Numbered from the stretch's first letter, positions 1-10,168 are shown. The stretch: 64,000 bases of DNA from Flavobacterium johnsoniae (GCF_001879205.1 NZ_MLFK01000010.1:248001-312000); one strand, 5' to 3'. Numbers and translations are program-made. Notes: a model not told the origin generated them from the sequence alone.

Positions 1-1
1 G

Positions 2-2632
2 ATTACATCTGAAGATATTCAAAAACAACCCGTAACCAATATTTTGCAAACACTGCAAGGAAGGACTCCGGGAGTTTTTGTAACTCAGACTTCGGGTTAT
101 GCGGGAAGTGATATGAATATCAGTATTCGAGGCCGAAATTTTATTGAAGGCAGCAACATTCCGCTTTATATTGTTGATGGTGTTCCATACATTGGAGACG
201 ACATTAAACAGCAGGTACAGGATCAAAATGTAATTAGAGGTGCTCAAAAATCGACGAGTCCGCTAAACATTATTAATCCAAATGATATCGAAAGCATCGA
301 AATTTTAAAAGATGCTGATGCAACTGCTATTTACGGTTCAAGAGGTGCAAATGGTGTTGTACTTATTACTACTAAAAAAGGAAAATCCGGAAAAACAGAG
401 TTTACTATAACGACCAACTCAGGGGTTTCGGAAGTAGTACATATGGCAAAAATGTTAGATACTCCCTCTTATCTAAACATGCTGCAAACTGCTTTGAATA
501 ATAATGGCAACGTTGCTGATGTTGATAGTAACGGTATTGCTATTACAGACTGGGATCCTAATGCTTATACCAACTGGCAGAAAAAGTTAATTGGAGGAAC
601 TGCAAATTTCAATAACTATTCGGCATCCTTAAAAGGCGGGAACGAAACAACTAATTTTCTTTTAAGCGGTGCTTATCATAAAGAAACTACGGTTGTGCCT
701 GGGGATTTCAGTTATGATAAATTTTCTACTAACTTCAATATCAATCACAGTACATTAGACAGGAAATTAAAAATTGGAGCTTCTGTAATTTTTGCAACAG
801 ATAATAACAAACTACCTTTTTTTGATATCACAACTTATGCGCTGGGTACTGCTCCTAACCGTCCGTTATACAATGAAGATGGCAGTTATTACTGGTCACC
901 GGATTATTTTAGTGACATAAATCCTCTTGCCGCTTTGGAGAAAAGAGTTGACGATAAAGGACTCAATTTAATTACCAGCTTTAATCTTCAATACGAAATT
1001 GAAAAAGGACTTTCTTTCAAAACAGATTTAGGATATGGCAGAGCGCAGATGCAGACGAAACAATTTATGCCGGGCTCTGCAACCAATCATGTTTATGCCG
1101 AAGCAAACGGAAGTAATGTAAACTTTCAAAGATCTTATACGGTTTCAACCAATAATACCAATAATTTTACTGTTGAACCACAGCTTAACTACACAACAGA
1201 ATTATGGAAAGGAAACTTAACAGCACTTGTTGGAGGATCATGGCAGAATAGAAAATCAGAAATGCCGTCTTACGTTAATTCAAGCGGTTATAGTGCAGAT
1301 AATTTAATTGGCAACTTAGGTACGGCAGAAAGTGTAACTGCCAGCAATGGAAGTGTAGAATATAAATACATTTCTCTTTTCAGCAGACTTAACTATAATA
1401 TTCAAAACAGGTATATTCTAAACGTTAACTTTAGAAGAGATGGTTCATCCCGTTTTGGAGCAAATAATCGTTTTGGAAATTTTGGATCTGTAGGTGCTGC
1501 CTGGGTTTTTACTCAGGAGAAATTCTTAAGCAATCTTGCATGGTTAAGCTTTGGAAAGCTGCGTTCCAGTTATGGAGAAATTGGAAGTGATGAAATTGGA
1601 GATTATCAATATGCCGAAACTTTTGACACTCGTACATACGGCAACGGAAATGCTTCTATGTCTGCAGCACGAATTGCAAACCCTAACATTAAATGGGGAT
1701 TAACAAAGAAATTTGAAGCCGCGCTCGATTTAAGTTTCCTTAATGATCGTATCTCTTTTACTGCAGCTTATTATAAAAATACTTCGAGTAACCAGTTGGT
1801 AAGCTATACTCTTAGTGCACAGGCAGGTTTTACAACTTATACGGCAAACTTACCGGCTGAAGTTGAAAATACAGGATGGGAATTTACTCTTGGTACAACA
1901 AATATTCATACTAAAAATTTAAATTGGTCAACTTCTTTTAATATTTCTACCAATTCTAACAAATTAGTATCATTTCCCGGAATAGAGTTTACCAGCTATT
2001 ATTCTCAATATGTGATTGGAAAGCCATTAGGCGGCAGATATTTATACAATTTTACAGGTGTAAATGCCAACGGTATTTCGCAATTTGAAGATGTAAACGG
2101 AGACGGCAGAATCTCAAGCGGATTTGCTGAAACCGGCAGAGGAGACAGAAAATATTTTGGACCTACTTATCCTCAATATTATGGCGGTATCTCTAACACG
2201 ATTAGTTATAAAGCTTTTACGCTTGATTTCTTATTTCAATTTGTAAAACAGGACGGTAGAACTTTAATGTCAGACACTGGAGCACAGCCTGGCTATCCTT
2301 ACAGCACTGCAAATTTTCAAGTGGATGAATATAATGATTATTTAGCGCAGGGAAATGTTTTAAGTTCAGGGTTTCAAAATAGTTTTTTCAATTATATAGG
2401 ATCAACTGCTTCGATTGTAGATGCATCTTATATAAAACTTAAAAATGTAAGTGCCTCTTATCAAATTCCTTTAGATGAGGCAACAAAGAAATTCCTGCAG
2501 AGTATCCGACTTTCGATTCAAGGACAAAACTTAGTAACGTTTACTAAGTATAAAGGCCTTGATCCTGAAACGCAGGGATTGGCATTGCCGCCATTACGTA
2601 CTATAACTTTTGGAACTCAGTTTACATTTTAA
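2..2632 (+). CDS. SusC/RagA-like TonB-dependent outer-membrane transporter, 5'-truncated
   Basis: The frame is open from base 2, so the gene begins outside the window; 876 residues are readable. The visible part starts inside the plug domain, with signatures TLQGRTPGV, NISIRGRN, PLYIVDGVP and the plug-closing EILKDADATAIYGSRGANG. The rest is a beta-barrel with typical SusC stretches (RRDGSSRFG, LRSSYGEIG, DVNGDGRI) and an aromatic last strand ending in FGTQFTF. Such proteins take oligomers (glycans or peptides) across the outer membrane, driven by TonB, with a SusD lid. The partner susD starts 12 bases downstream. The missing N-terminus would normally hold the signal peptide and a carboxypeptidase-regulatory-like domain. 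The substrate cannot be read from the sequence; the protease and ABC genes downstream point to peptides rather than glycans, which is inference. Confidence 0.93.
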   Translation: MTSEDIQKQPVTNILQTLQGRTPGVFVTQTSGYAGSDMNISIRGRNFIEGSNIPLYIVDGVPYIGDDIKQQVQDQNVIRGAQKSTSPLNIINPNDIESIEILKDADATAIYGSRGANGVVLITTKKGKSGKTEFTITTNSGVSEVVHMAKMLDTPSYLNMLQTALNNNGNVADVDSNGIAITDWDPNAYTNWQKKLIGGTANFNNYSASLKGGNETTNFLLSGAYHKETTVVPGDFSYDKFSTNFNINHSTLDRKLKIGASVIFATDNNKLPFFDITTYALGTAPNRPLYNEDGSYYWSPDYFSDINPLAALEKRVDDKGLNLITSFNLQYEIEKGLSFKTDLGYGRAQMQTKQFMPGSATNHVYAEANGSNVNFQRSYTVSTNNTNNFTVEPQLNYTTELWKGNLTALVGGSWQNRKSEMPSYVNSSGYSADNLIGNLGTAESVTASNGSVEYKYISLFSRLNYNIQNRYILNVNFRRDGSSRFGANNRFGNFGSVGAAWVFTQEKFLSNLAWLSFGKLRSSYGEIGSDEIGDYQYAETFDTRTYGNGNASMSAARIANPNIKWGLTKKFEAALDLSFLNDRISFTAAYYKNTSSNQLVSYTLSAQAGFTTYTANLPAEVENTGWEFTLGTTNIHTKNLNWSTSFNISTNSNKLVSFPGIEFTSYYSQYVIGKPLGGRYLYNFTGVNANGISQFEDVNGDGRISSGFAETGRGDRKYFGPTYPQYYGGISNTISYKAFTLDFLFQFVKQDGRTLMSDTGAQPGYPYSTANFQVDEYNDYLAQGNVLSSGFQNSFFNYIGSTASIVDASYIKLKNVSASYQIPLDEATKKFLQSIRLSIQGQNLVTFTKYKGLDPETQGLALPPLRTITFGTQFTF

Positions 2633-2643
2633 ATCTAAAAATC

Positions 2644-4014
2644 ATGAAAAATATTTCAATTAAATATACCTCTATATTTTCGTTTTTTCTTTTATTAGGA
2701 ATTACGAGCTGTGATGCTGCTCTTGATGTTGATCTTCCAAGTAATCAATTATCATCAGAAAGTGTTTACTCTACAGAAACAACTGCTGAAGCTGCTGTAA
2801 ACGGAATCTACCAAAGTATGGTTACCGATTTTTATTACAACAGAGTGCATTCTGCTCTTGGACAAACTGCTGACGAATTGGTGCCTGCAACAGGTATTGC
2901 AAATGTTTACAGTTCTAATGAAATTCTGGAAACTGACGGAACTATAAATGGTAATTGGGGCGAATTGTATAAAACGATTTATAATGCTAATAACGTAATC
3001 GAAGGAGTTTCTAAAAGTACTTCTCTTAATGCAGTTAAAAGCAGACAATGGATTGCAGAAGCAAAATTTTTACGAGCATACTGTTATTTTTACCTGACTA
3101 ACCTTTGGGGTAATGTACCATTAGTTCTTACAACAAACATAGATGTTTCTGCATTAGCACCGCAATCGTCGCAAGAAGATGTGTATGCGCAAATTTTGCT
3201 GGACTTAACAGATGCTTCTAAAGATCTTCCGGTAGATTATAAAAATTATGATCAGGAAAGAATTAGAGCTACAAAATGGGCTGCAGAAACTTTATTGGCA
3301 AGGGTAAATCTTTATTTAGGCAGATGGACTGAAGCCACTGCGCATGCCTCTGCAGTAATAAATCAGACAGGAATTTACAAAATCATCACTGATCTGGGAG
3401 AGGGCAATAGTCCCTTTATCGCAGATAGTGATGAATCTATATTGCAGATACCTTACTTTAATGTTGATTATACATACGAAGGATCCTCTGTATTTACTAC
3501 CGGCGGTACTTTGTTGCTGAGAAAAGGTAATTCACTCTTTGAAACCGGTGATGCCAGAAAAACAAACTGGACAGTTGAAATTAGAAATAGAGCCGGTGTA
3601 TTTCTAGGTATTGCACCTTATAAATATCAAAACGGATTTGAAGATTCTCCTGTAGAACGCTCTACTCCTTTAAGATTGGCAGAACTTTATTTAATTAGAG
3701 CCGAAGCCAGGGTAAAATCGAATGATATTACCGGGGCTCAGCAAGATATTAATGTAATTCGAAACAGAGCTTTATTAGATGATACCGCTCTAACAGATGC
3801 AAATCAATTATTAGACTTAATTGCGCTGGAAAGACAACGCGAGTTCTTTGCAGAAAACGGCCATCGTTGGCTGGACCTTAAAAGAACTGGAAAATTAGAT
3901 GAAACACTCTCTGTTTTATCTGATAAAATCTGGAAAAGTACAGATAGTTTATATCCAATTCCAGAACCTGCCATTCGTTCTAATCCCTTTTTAACCCAAA
4001 ATTCAGGATACTAA
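2644..4014 (+). CDS. SusD/RagB-like outer-membrane substrate-binding lipoprotein
   Basis: 456 residues. A lipoprotein signal peptide ends at the lipobox LGITSC (Cys23). The family core is present: the helix-rich FLRAYCYFYLTNLWGN segment, a TPR-like helix (RATKWAAETLLARVNLYLGRW), and the C-terminal RQREFFAENGHRWLDLKR block followed by LYPIPEPAIRSNP. SusD proteins cap the SusC barrel and capture ligand at the cell surface. The gene follows susC by 11 intergenic bases and ends just before a strong hairpin, so susC and susD can form their own transcript with partial read-through into the ABC genes. At 456 residues it is at the short end of the family. The ligand is unknown. Confidence 0.92.
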   Translation: MKNISIKYTSIFSFFLLLGITSCDAALDVDLPSNQLSSESVYSTETTAEAAVNGIYQSMVTDFYYNRVHSALGQTADELVPATGIANVYSSNEILETDGTINGNWGELYKTIYNANNVIEGVSKSTSLNAVKSRQWIAEAKFLRAYCYFYLTNLWGNVPLVLTTNIDVSALAPQSSQEDVYAQILLDLTDASKDLPVDYKNYDQERIRATKWAAETLLARVNLYLGRWTEATAHASAVINQTGIYKIITDLGEGNSPFIADSDESILQIPYFNVDYTYEGSSVFTTGGTLLLRKGNSLFETGDARKTNWTVEIRNRAGVFLGIAPYKYQNGFEDSPVERSTPLRLAELYLIRAEARVKSNDITGAQQDINVIRNRALLDDTALTDANQLLDLIALERQREFFAENGHRWLDLKRTGKLDETLSVLSDKIWKSTDSLYPIPEPAIRSNPFLTQNSGY

Positions 4015-4027
4015 AAATTAAAAATAA

Positions 4028-4070
4028 CGCAAGAATGTGTTTTCAGTAAAAATACATTCTTGCGATTTTA
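4028..4070 (+). terminator. Hairpin between susD and the ABC transporter genes
   Basis: A perfect 11-bp inverted repeat has arms CGCAAGAATGT (4028-4038) and ACATTCTTGCG (4054-4064). It encloses a 15-base loop and is followed by the weakly T-rich tail ATTTTA. It lies 14 bases after the susD stop and 15 bases before the ATP-binding protein start. A leaky terminator or an mRNA-stabilising hairpin that sets susCD above the downstream genes would both fit. Confidence 0.6.
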
Positions 4071-4078
4071 AAAACACT

Positions 4079-5026
4079 ATGGAAACAACAATTGTAAGAG
4101 TTGAGGATTTGTCGCATCAATACAGTAAGGATTGGGCAATACAAAATATTAGTTTTGAAATTAAAGAAAATAGAATTTTAGGTCTTTTAGGATCTAATGG
4201 TGCAGGAAAATCAACTACAATGAATATTCTTTGCGGTGTCTTAAACCAGACCAGCGGTAATATTTTTATTGATGGAATCAATTTAAAAGAAAACCCTGTT
4301 GAAGCCAAAAAATTAATTGGCTTTTTACCGCAGACCCCGCCGTTGCATTTAGATCTAACGGTAGACGAATACTTAATTCACTGTGCCGAACTGCGACATG
4401 TAAAAAAGGAAAATCTAAAAAATGCTTTAGAGAAAGCCAAAGAGCAATGCGGTATCTCCCATTTCAGCAACCGATTAATTCGAAACTTATCCGGAGGTTA
4501 CAGACAGCGTGTAGGTATTGCCCAGGCTATTATTCACGAACCAAAATTGGTAGTTTTAGATGAACCCACAAACGGACTTGACCCAAACCAGATTTTAGAA
4601 GTTAGAAAATTAATTAAAAAAATATCAAAAGATAAAGCGGTCATTTTTTCGTCGCACATTCTATCTGAAGTTCAGGCAACCTGTCAGGATATCAGAATGA
4701 TCGAAAACGGACACATGGTTTTTGCTGATACACTTGATGCTTTCAATAATTATATCGAAGCAGATAAATTAACGGCAAGTTTTGAAAACCCGCCTGCAAT
4801 TAACGTCTTAACAGATATTCCTGAAGTAACAGCAGCTGTTTTTCTTTCGCCTAAAAAAGTGCAGATCACTTTTACCGGAACGCAGGAAGTGGCAGAAAAA
4901 ATTATTTCATTAAGCGTTTACAACAATTGGAAACTACGTGAAATTCAATTTGAAAAAGTATCACTTGACGAAATTTTTGCTCAATTATCTAAAAAAGCGC
5001 CTTCTAAAAACGCTATTCTTTCTTAA
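4079..5026 (+). CDS. ABC transporter ATP-binding protein (GldA-like)
   Basis: 315 residues from ATG 4079; an upstream GTG in the same frame (4037) lies inside the hairpin and is unlikely to be used. All ABC motifs are intact: Walker A GSNGAGKSTT, Q-loop region GFLPQTPPL, signature LSGGYRQRVG, Walker B LVVLDEPTNGLDP and the switch-His region IFSSHILSEV. The C-terminal 90 residues form the extension typical of ABC-2 exporters. It is a cytosolic ATPase that should power the permease encoded 11 bases downstream. The pair resembles the GldA/GldFG group, but such paralogues occur outside gliding loci, so the position beside susCD and a protease suggests a separate transport role. Confidence 0.9.
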   Translation: METTIVRVEDLSHQYSKDWAIQNISFEIKENRILGLLGSNGAGKSTTMNILCGVLNQTSGNIFIDGINLKENPVEAKKLIGFLPQTPPLHLDLTVDEYLIHCAELRHVKKENLKNALEKAKEQCGISHFSNRLIRNLSGGYRQRVGIAQAIIHEPKLVVLDEPTNGLDPNQILEVRKLIKKISKDKAVIFSSHILSEVQATCQDIRMIENGHMVFADTLDAFNNYIEADKLTASFENPPAINVLTDIPEVTAAVFLSPKKVQITFTGTQEVAEKIISLSVYNNWKLREIQFEKVSLDEIFAQLSKKAPSKNAILS

Positions 5027-5037
5027 AAAACAAACAA

Positions 5038-7308
5038 ATGAAAACAATATACAGAATTGCTAAAACAGAGCTTAACACCATGTTTTATTCGCCGGTGGCA
5101 TGGGTCGTTTTAGTAATATTTTCGATCCAGTCCAGCTGGAAATTCTTCGGTACGGTTGAACGTTTTGAAAAAGCACAAAAAATTGGAGAAGGTATTGGTA
5201 ACCTTAGTCAAACGATATTTTCAGGTTTCAGCGGCTTATATACCGAAATGCAGAATTATTTATACCTGTACGTCCCGCTTTTAACAATGGGATTAGTAAG
5301 CCGTGAAATTAACAGCGGGTCGATCAAACTCCTGCTTTCTTCCCCAATTAAAATTAAAGACATTGTATTGGGTAAATATTTAGCCATTGCCGCTTACTGT
5401 CTTTTATTTATTGTAATACTAGGTATGCAGGTTGGTATTGCGTACTTCTCCATCGATAATTTAGATTTAAAATTTGCTGTTTCGGGACTTATCGGCTTGT
5501 ATTTGTTGGTTTGCACCTATGCTGCAATCGGACTTTTTATGTCTTGCTTAACTTCTTATCAAGTTGTTGCTGCGATTAGTACTTTGGTGGTTTTGGCAGG
5601 TTTAAATTTCATTGGAAAACTCTGGCAGGATGTCGAAGTTGTAAAAGATATCACTTATTTCCTTTCTATCGCCGGACGTGCAAACGAAATGCTGGAAGGA
5701 CTTATTATCAGTAAAGATGTATTTTACTTTGTTTTAGTAAGCAGTCTTTTTATTGTACTGAGTATCTATAAATTACAAACCGGTAGAGACGCACAAACCA
5801 TTTCTAAAAGAGTTTTAAAATATACTTTATTGATCACAGTTGTTTTATCACTTGGGTACATTACATCTAGAGCTCCTCTTACGTTATATCACGATATGAC
5901 TCGTACAAAAGACAGAACATTAACTAAAACCAGTTTAGAAATTGTCAAAAAAATAGAGGGCCCTATAAAGTTAACCACTTATGTAAACTTATTAGATATC
6001 AATTATTATATGGCTATGCCTTATTCTCAAAATTCGGATAAAGCAAGTTTTGAAAAATACACTCGTTTTATACCACAGCTGGAAATGGAATATGTGTATT
6101 ACTATGATACTTCAAACAATGAAGCTTTGTATGCCCAAAACCCTGGATTGAACGACAAGCAGCTGGCGGAGAAAATGATCGAAACCCAGGATTTAAAGCT
6201 GAAAAAACTATATTCTCCTGAAGAAATTAAAAAGGTTATAGATTTAAAATCTGAGCAGAACAGAGTTGTCCGTACAGTAGAATATAACGGTAAGAAAACA
6301 TTCCTAAGAATGTTTGACGATATGTTTAAAGTTCCTATGGAAAAAGAAATCTCTGCTTCTTTAAAACGTGTTGTGGTTCCGGCACCAAAAATTGTTTTTG
6401 CAACCGGAAACATGGAAAGAAGCGTTGACAAAATTGGAGATAAAAATTACAAAACCGGATTTAATGAAATCACCTTCAGATATTCACTTATCAATCAAGG
6501 ATTTGATGTTTCTTCTGTTGATATTAATGCGCAGAACATTCCTAACGAAACGAGTATTTTAATCATCGCCGATCCGAAAACGCAATTGAGCCAGGGCGCA
6601 TTAGACCGTATTACGAAATATATCGATCAGGGAAAAAATGTAATGCTTTTGGCTGAACCGGAAACTAATTCTGCTCTGGCGTCAATTACAGATAAATTAG
6701 GTTTGAGTTTTACAAAACAAGCTCTGGTTCAGGAAAGTGAAACCAATTCTCCTGATTATTTAGTAACCGATTTCCAAAAAAACATCGACACTGCTGTAAT
6801 TAAATTTAGTAAAACCAAAAACGATCATAATCCTATTCCGCTTTTAGGAAGCAGCGGCATTAAAACGACAAAAGACGCAGGTTTTAAAGTGACAGCGCTT
6901 TTAAAAACCAATAATCAGCCTGCATGGGAAGCGCCAGCTGGAATTACTTCCATTCCTGAAAATTTGAAAAAACAGCCTTCGACAACAGCAGTGCCGCTTG
7001 TTGTAGCTCTAACAAGAAATATAAACGGTAAATCTCAAAAAATAATTGTGGCCGGAGATGCAGATTTTATGGGCAATGCCGAGTTAAGCCGAGGCGGTTC
7101 AGGAACATTCCAGTTCGTAACTGATATCTTCAGCTGGTTTACCAACTACGAATTTCCAATCGATACCACGCGCCCTGAAAATACTGACAAGAAAATAACC
7201 ATGAATGCTAATCAGGTTTTTATAAGTAAAATTGTCTTCATCGGACTGTTTCCTTTATTGATTATACTCAGCGGTGCTTTTATCCTAATTAGAAGAAATA
7301 GAAGATAA
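5038..7308 (+). CDS. ABC-2 permease fused to a GldG-like auxiliary domain
   Basis: 756 residues. The N-terminal ~250 residues are an ABC-2 type (GldF-like) permease with about six membrane segments and the SREINSGSIKLLLSSPIKI loop. Another membrane helix lies near residues 260-280 (KYTLLITVVLSLGYITS). A long extracytoplasmic domain of roughly 430 residues follows, of the GldG/ABC-auxiliary type (VVVPAPKIVFATGN, NETSILIIADPKTQLSQGA), and a final helix sits at about 730-750 before RRNRR. In gliding flavobacteria GldF and GldG are separate proteins; here both halves are one chain. The fusion is fairly common among GldG-family paralogues. It works with the ATPase just upstream, and the M16 protease starts 11 bases downstream. 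The cargo is unknown. Confidence 0.85.
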   Translation: MKTIYRIAKTELNTMFYSPVAWVVLVIFSIQSSWKFFGTVERFEKAQKIGEGIGNLSQTIFSGFSGLYTEMQNYLYLYVPLLTMGLVSREINSGSIKLLLSSPIKIKDIVLGKYLAIAAYCLLFIVILGMQVGIAYFSIDNLDLKFAVSGLIGLYLLVCTYAAIGLFMSCLTSYQVVAAISTLVVLAGLNFIGKLWQDVEVVKDITYFLSIAGRANEMLEGLIISKDVFYFVLVSSLFIVLSIYKLQTGRDAQTISKRVLKYTLLITVVLSLGYITSRAPLTLYHDMTRTKDRTLTKTSLEIVKKIEGPIKLTTYVNLLDINYYMAMPYSQNSDKASFEKYTRFIPQLEMEYVYYYDTSNNEALYAQNPGLNDKQLAEKMIETQDLKLKKLYSPEEIKKVIDLKSEQNRVVRTVEYNGKKTFLRMFDDMFKVPMEKEISASLKRVVVPAPKIVFATGNMERSVDKIGDKNYKTGFNEITFRYSLINQGFDVSSVDINAQNIPNETSILIIADPKTQLSQGALDRITKYIDQGKNVMLLAEPETNSALASITDKLGLSFTKQALVQESETNSPDYLVTDFQKNIDTAVIKFSKTKNDHNPIPLLGSSGIKTTKDAGFKVTALLKTNNQPAWEAPAGITSIPENLKKQPSTTAVPLVVALTRNINGKSQKIIVAGDADFMGNAELSRGGSGTFQFVTDIFSWFTNYEFPIDTTRPENTDKKITMNANQVFISKIVFIGLFPLLIILSGAFILIRRNRR

Positions 7309-7319
7309 AAAACAACGAA

Positions 7320-10142
7320 ATGAATACTAAAAAAACTATCATTATTGGGATTATGGCCTTGTCTTTTCAAGGCGCATTTTCTCAGTTTAAAACCAACATT
7401 CCGCTGGACAAAAACGTGACGACCGGAAAATTAAAAAACGGACTCACCTATTACATCCTGCATAACGAAGAACCAAAAGACCGCGCCAGTTTTTACTTTG
7501 TGCAAAACGTTGGCGCCATACTGGAAGACGACAATCAAAACGGATTGGCACATTTTCTGGAACACATGGCTTTTAACGGAACCAAACATTTTAAAGGCAA
7601 AGGCATTATCAAGATGCTCGAAAAAAACGGAGTTACTTTTGGTAAAGACATCAATGCCTATACCGCTCACGATGAAACCGTTTACAATATCAGCTCGGTT
7701 CCCGCTGGCAACGAAAAACTGATAGATTCTACACTTTGGGTTTTACACGACTGGTCTGGCTCTCTTTCTTTAACCAATGAAGAAATTGATGCCGAAAGAG
7801 GCGTAATCAGAGAAGAATGGAGAACCAGAAGAACCAGCGGTTTTCGTTTAAAAATGCAGACAGATCCCGTTTTATACAAAGATTCGAAATACAGTAAAAG
7901 AGATGTTATTGGTGATTTAAATATCATCAATAACTTCAAATACCAGGATCTGCGAAACTATTACAAAAAATGGTACAGACCAGATTTACAAGCCGTTATT
8001 GTAGTGGGAGATATTGATGTAAAAGCTATAGAGCAAAAAGTCAAAGCGATATTCTCTGATATTCCACTTGCAAAAAAAGCAGCAGCAAGAACCTATGAAA
8101 AAATTCCGAAACATAACGAATTGTATTTTGGTACGGCGACAGATAAAGAAGCTTCATCGACTTCCATTACACTTCAGTATGTCTTAGATGAGCCTTTATT
8201 AAAAGACAGCATCGTGACGCGCAAAAATGTAATGAATTCATTTTACACCAGTATTTTAAACAATCGTTTTAAAGAATTGCTCATAAAAAATCAAGGTGGT
8301 GCTTTAAATTTAAAAACGTATTTTGAACCTATTTCCAGACTAAATACTTCATTTAATATTTCGGCTTTAGCCAAAAAAGGAAAAATACTTGACGCTTTTG
8401 AAGAAGCTTATACCGAAACAGAACGCTTAAATCGTTTTGGCGCCGCAAAAGCCGAATTAGATCGAACGAAAAAACTTTTTATTAGTTCCTACGACGATTT
8501 TATCAGTAACAAAGATAAAGTGGATAATGACAGCTGGGCTGATAAACTCACCAATTATTTCTTAAAAGCTAAGCCATTCCTTTCCCCTGAAGATGATTAT
8601 AAATTAATTGTTGGGATCATAAAAAGCATCACTTTAGAGGAATTGAATGCTTATGCAAAAACGATTCAAAAACCAACAAACCAGATAGTTTTGGTCAGCG
8701 GGTCAGATCAGGATAAAAATGATTTTCCTACGAAAGAAGCGGTTATAAATGTGATAAAAAAGGTCGAAAACAAGACTTTAGAACCTTACACAAAACAAGA
8801 AAACAATGCTCCTTTAGTAGAAAAAGAACTAAAACCTGCCCCAATTAAAAAAACATTTGAAATAGCCGGAATTACAGACGCAAAAGGGTATATTTTGGAA
8901 AATGGAGCCAATGTTATTGTTTTGCCAACAAAGTATTCGCAGGATCAGATTGTCTTTTCCGCATTTGCAAAAGGCGGTAAATCTTTAATTAAAACCGAGG
9001 ATTTAGCTTCTGCTGAAATTGCATCAACGATTGCAAGATCATCGGGTTTGGGCAGTTTTGATAATATTGGTTTAAAAGAAAAACTTACGGGTAAGGTGGC
9101 ACAATCTGCTCCTTTTATTGGCGAGAACACACAAGGATTTCAGGGAAGTTCCAATAAAGCCGATTTTGAGACCATGCTTCAATTGTTATATCTTTCTTTT
9201 GAAGCACCTCGTTTTGACCCCAATATTTTTAATATTCTAAAAGAACAATATAAAAATCGTTTAGAAACCATTAAAAAGGATAACGAAAATGCTTTTAAAG
9301 ACTCTATTGATCTGGCCAATTCAAACCATAGTGCGCGTACTTTCATATTCAATGAAAAATTCCTGGAAACTATTGATCTAAAAAAAGCAGAAAACATTTA
9401 CCGTGACCGATTCAAAAATGCATCTGATTTTACTTTTGTTTTCGTTGGAAACATTCCAGAAAAAGCTTTAGAATTAATTCAGAAATATATCGGAAACCTA
9501 AAATCAAATCCAGCTTTAAAAGAAACTTTTACAGATCATAACATCGAACCGAAAAAAGGTAAAACCGTAGTGCATTTTAATCGCCCGATGGAAGTGGCAA
9601 AAAGTACTGTTTACTTAAATATAACAGGTAAAACAGAGTACAGCAAAGAAAATGCTATGACTATGTACATCATTGGTGAATTATTATCTAAACGATTCCT
9701 GCAGACTATTAGAGAAGAAGAAGGCGGCAGCTACGGCGTAAATGTTGGCGGCAATCTGGAATTAATTCCAAAACCTTCATTCAGCCTGGCTCTGACTTTT
9801 GACTGCAATCCTGATAAACAGGAAAAATTAATGCAGATTGTCTGGAAAGAAATAAACGATTTAAAAACAAACCCGGTCAACGCAGATGATTTAGAAGATA
9901 TTAAAAAAGCCTTGTTGAAAAACAGAGAAGAATCACTTAAAACCAATTCTTTCTGGAATACAACAATCTATAACAGCACATTAAATCAGATTCCGTTTTC
10001 AACAGATGAAGAATATAAAAATTTAATTTCTAAAATTAATCAAAAAACTATTCAGCAGTTTAGTAAGCACGTTTTGGATAGTTCTAGTAGTGTCGAAGTT
10101 ATTATGAACCCTGAAGCCAATCAGGAAAGTAAAAAACTTTAG
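7320..10142 (+). CDS. Periplasmic M16 (insulinase/PqqL-family) zinc metalloprotease
   Basis: 940 residues with a cleavable signal peptide (about residues 1-21, ending GAFSQ). The inverted zinc motif HFLEH lies at residues 78-82, and the distal glutamate region DAERGVIREEW follows about 75 residues later. There are two M16 halves: the active N-terminal one and an inactive C-terminal one (about 500-930) with the substrate-binding REEEGGSYGVNVGG stretch. M16 enzymes enclose and degrade unfolded peptides or small proteins. The position at the end of a susCD-ABC operon suggests that imported or exported polypeptide is processed in the periplasm. This is comparable in layout to the Fus system (TonB receptor, M16 protease FusC, ABC protein FusD), which is inference. 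Confidence 0.9.
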   Translation: MNTKKTIIIGIMALSFQGAFSQFKTNIPLDKNVTTGKLKNGLTYYILHNEEPKDRASFYFVQNVGAILEDDNQNGLAHFLEHMAFNGTKHFKGKGIIKMLEKNGVTFGKDINAYTAHDETVYNISSVPAGNEKLIDSTLWVLHDWSGSLSLTNEEIDAERGVIREEWRTRRTSGFRLKMQTDPVLYKDSKYSKRDVIGDLNIINNFKYQDLRNYYKKWYRPDLQAVIVVGDIDVKAIEQKVKAIFSDIPLAKKAAARTYEKIPKHNELYFGTATDKEASSTSITLQYVLDEPLLKDSIVTRKNVMNSFYTSILNNRFKELLIKNQGGALNLKTYFEPISRLNTSFNISALAKKGKILDAFEEAYTETERLNRFGAAKAELDRTKKLFISSYDDFISNKDKVDNDSWADKLTNYFLKAKPFLSPEDDYKLIVGIIKSITLEELNAYAKTIQKPTNQIVLVSGSDQDKNDFPTKEAVINVIKKVENKTLEPYTKQENNAPLVEKELKPAPIKKTFEIAGITDAKGYILENGANVIVLPTKYSQDQIVFSAFAKGGKSLIKTEDLASAEIASTIARSSGLGSFDNIGLKEKLTGKVAQSAPFIGENTQGFQGSSNKADFETMLQLLYLSFEAPRFDPNIFNILKEQYKNRLETIKKDNENAFKDSIDLANSNHSARTFIFNEKFLETIDLKKAENIYRDRFKNASDFTFVFVGNIPEKALELIQKYIGNLKSNPALKETFTDHNIEPKKGKTVVHFNRPMEVAKSTVYLNITGKTEYSKENAMTMYIIGELLSKRFLQTIREEEGGSYGVNVGGNLELIPKPSFSLALTFDCNPDKQEKLMQIVWKEINDLKTNPVNADDLEDIKKALLKNREESLKTNSFWNTTIYNSTLNQIPFSTDEEYKNLISKINQKTIQQFSKHVLDSSSSVEVIMNPEANQESKKL

Positions 10143-10168
10143 AATACATTTTTATTTTTATTAGTCAT

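Noticed and set aside
4037..4078. Earlier GTG start for the ABC ATP-binding protein
   Set aside because: It lies within the hairpin, and the added residues are unlike the family; ATG 4079 gives the normal N-terminus.
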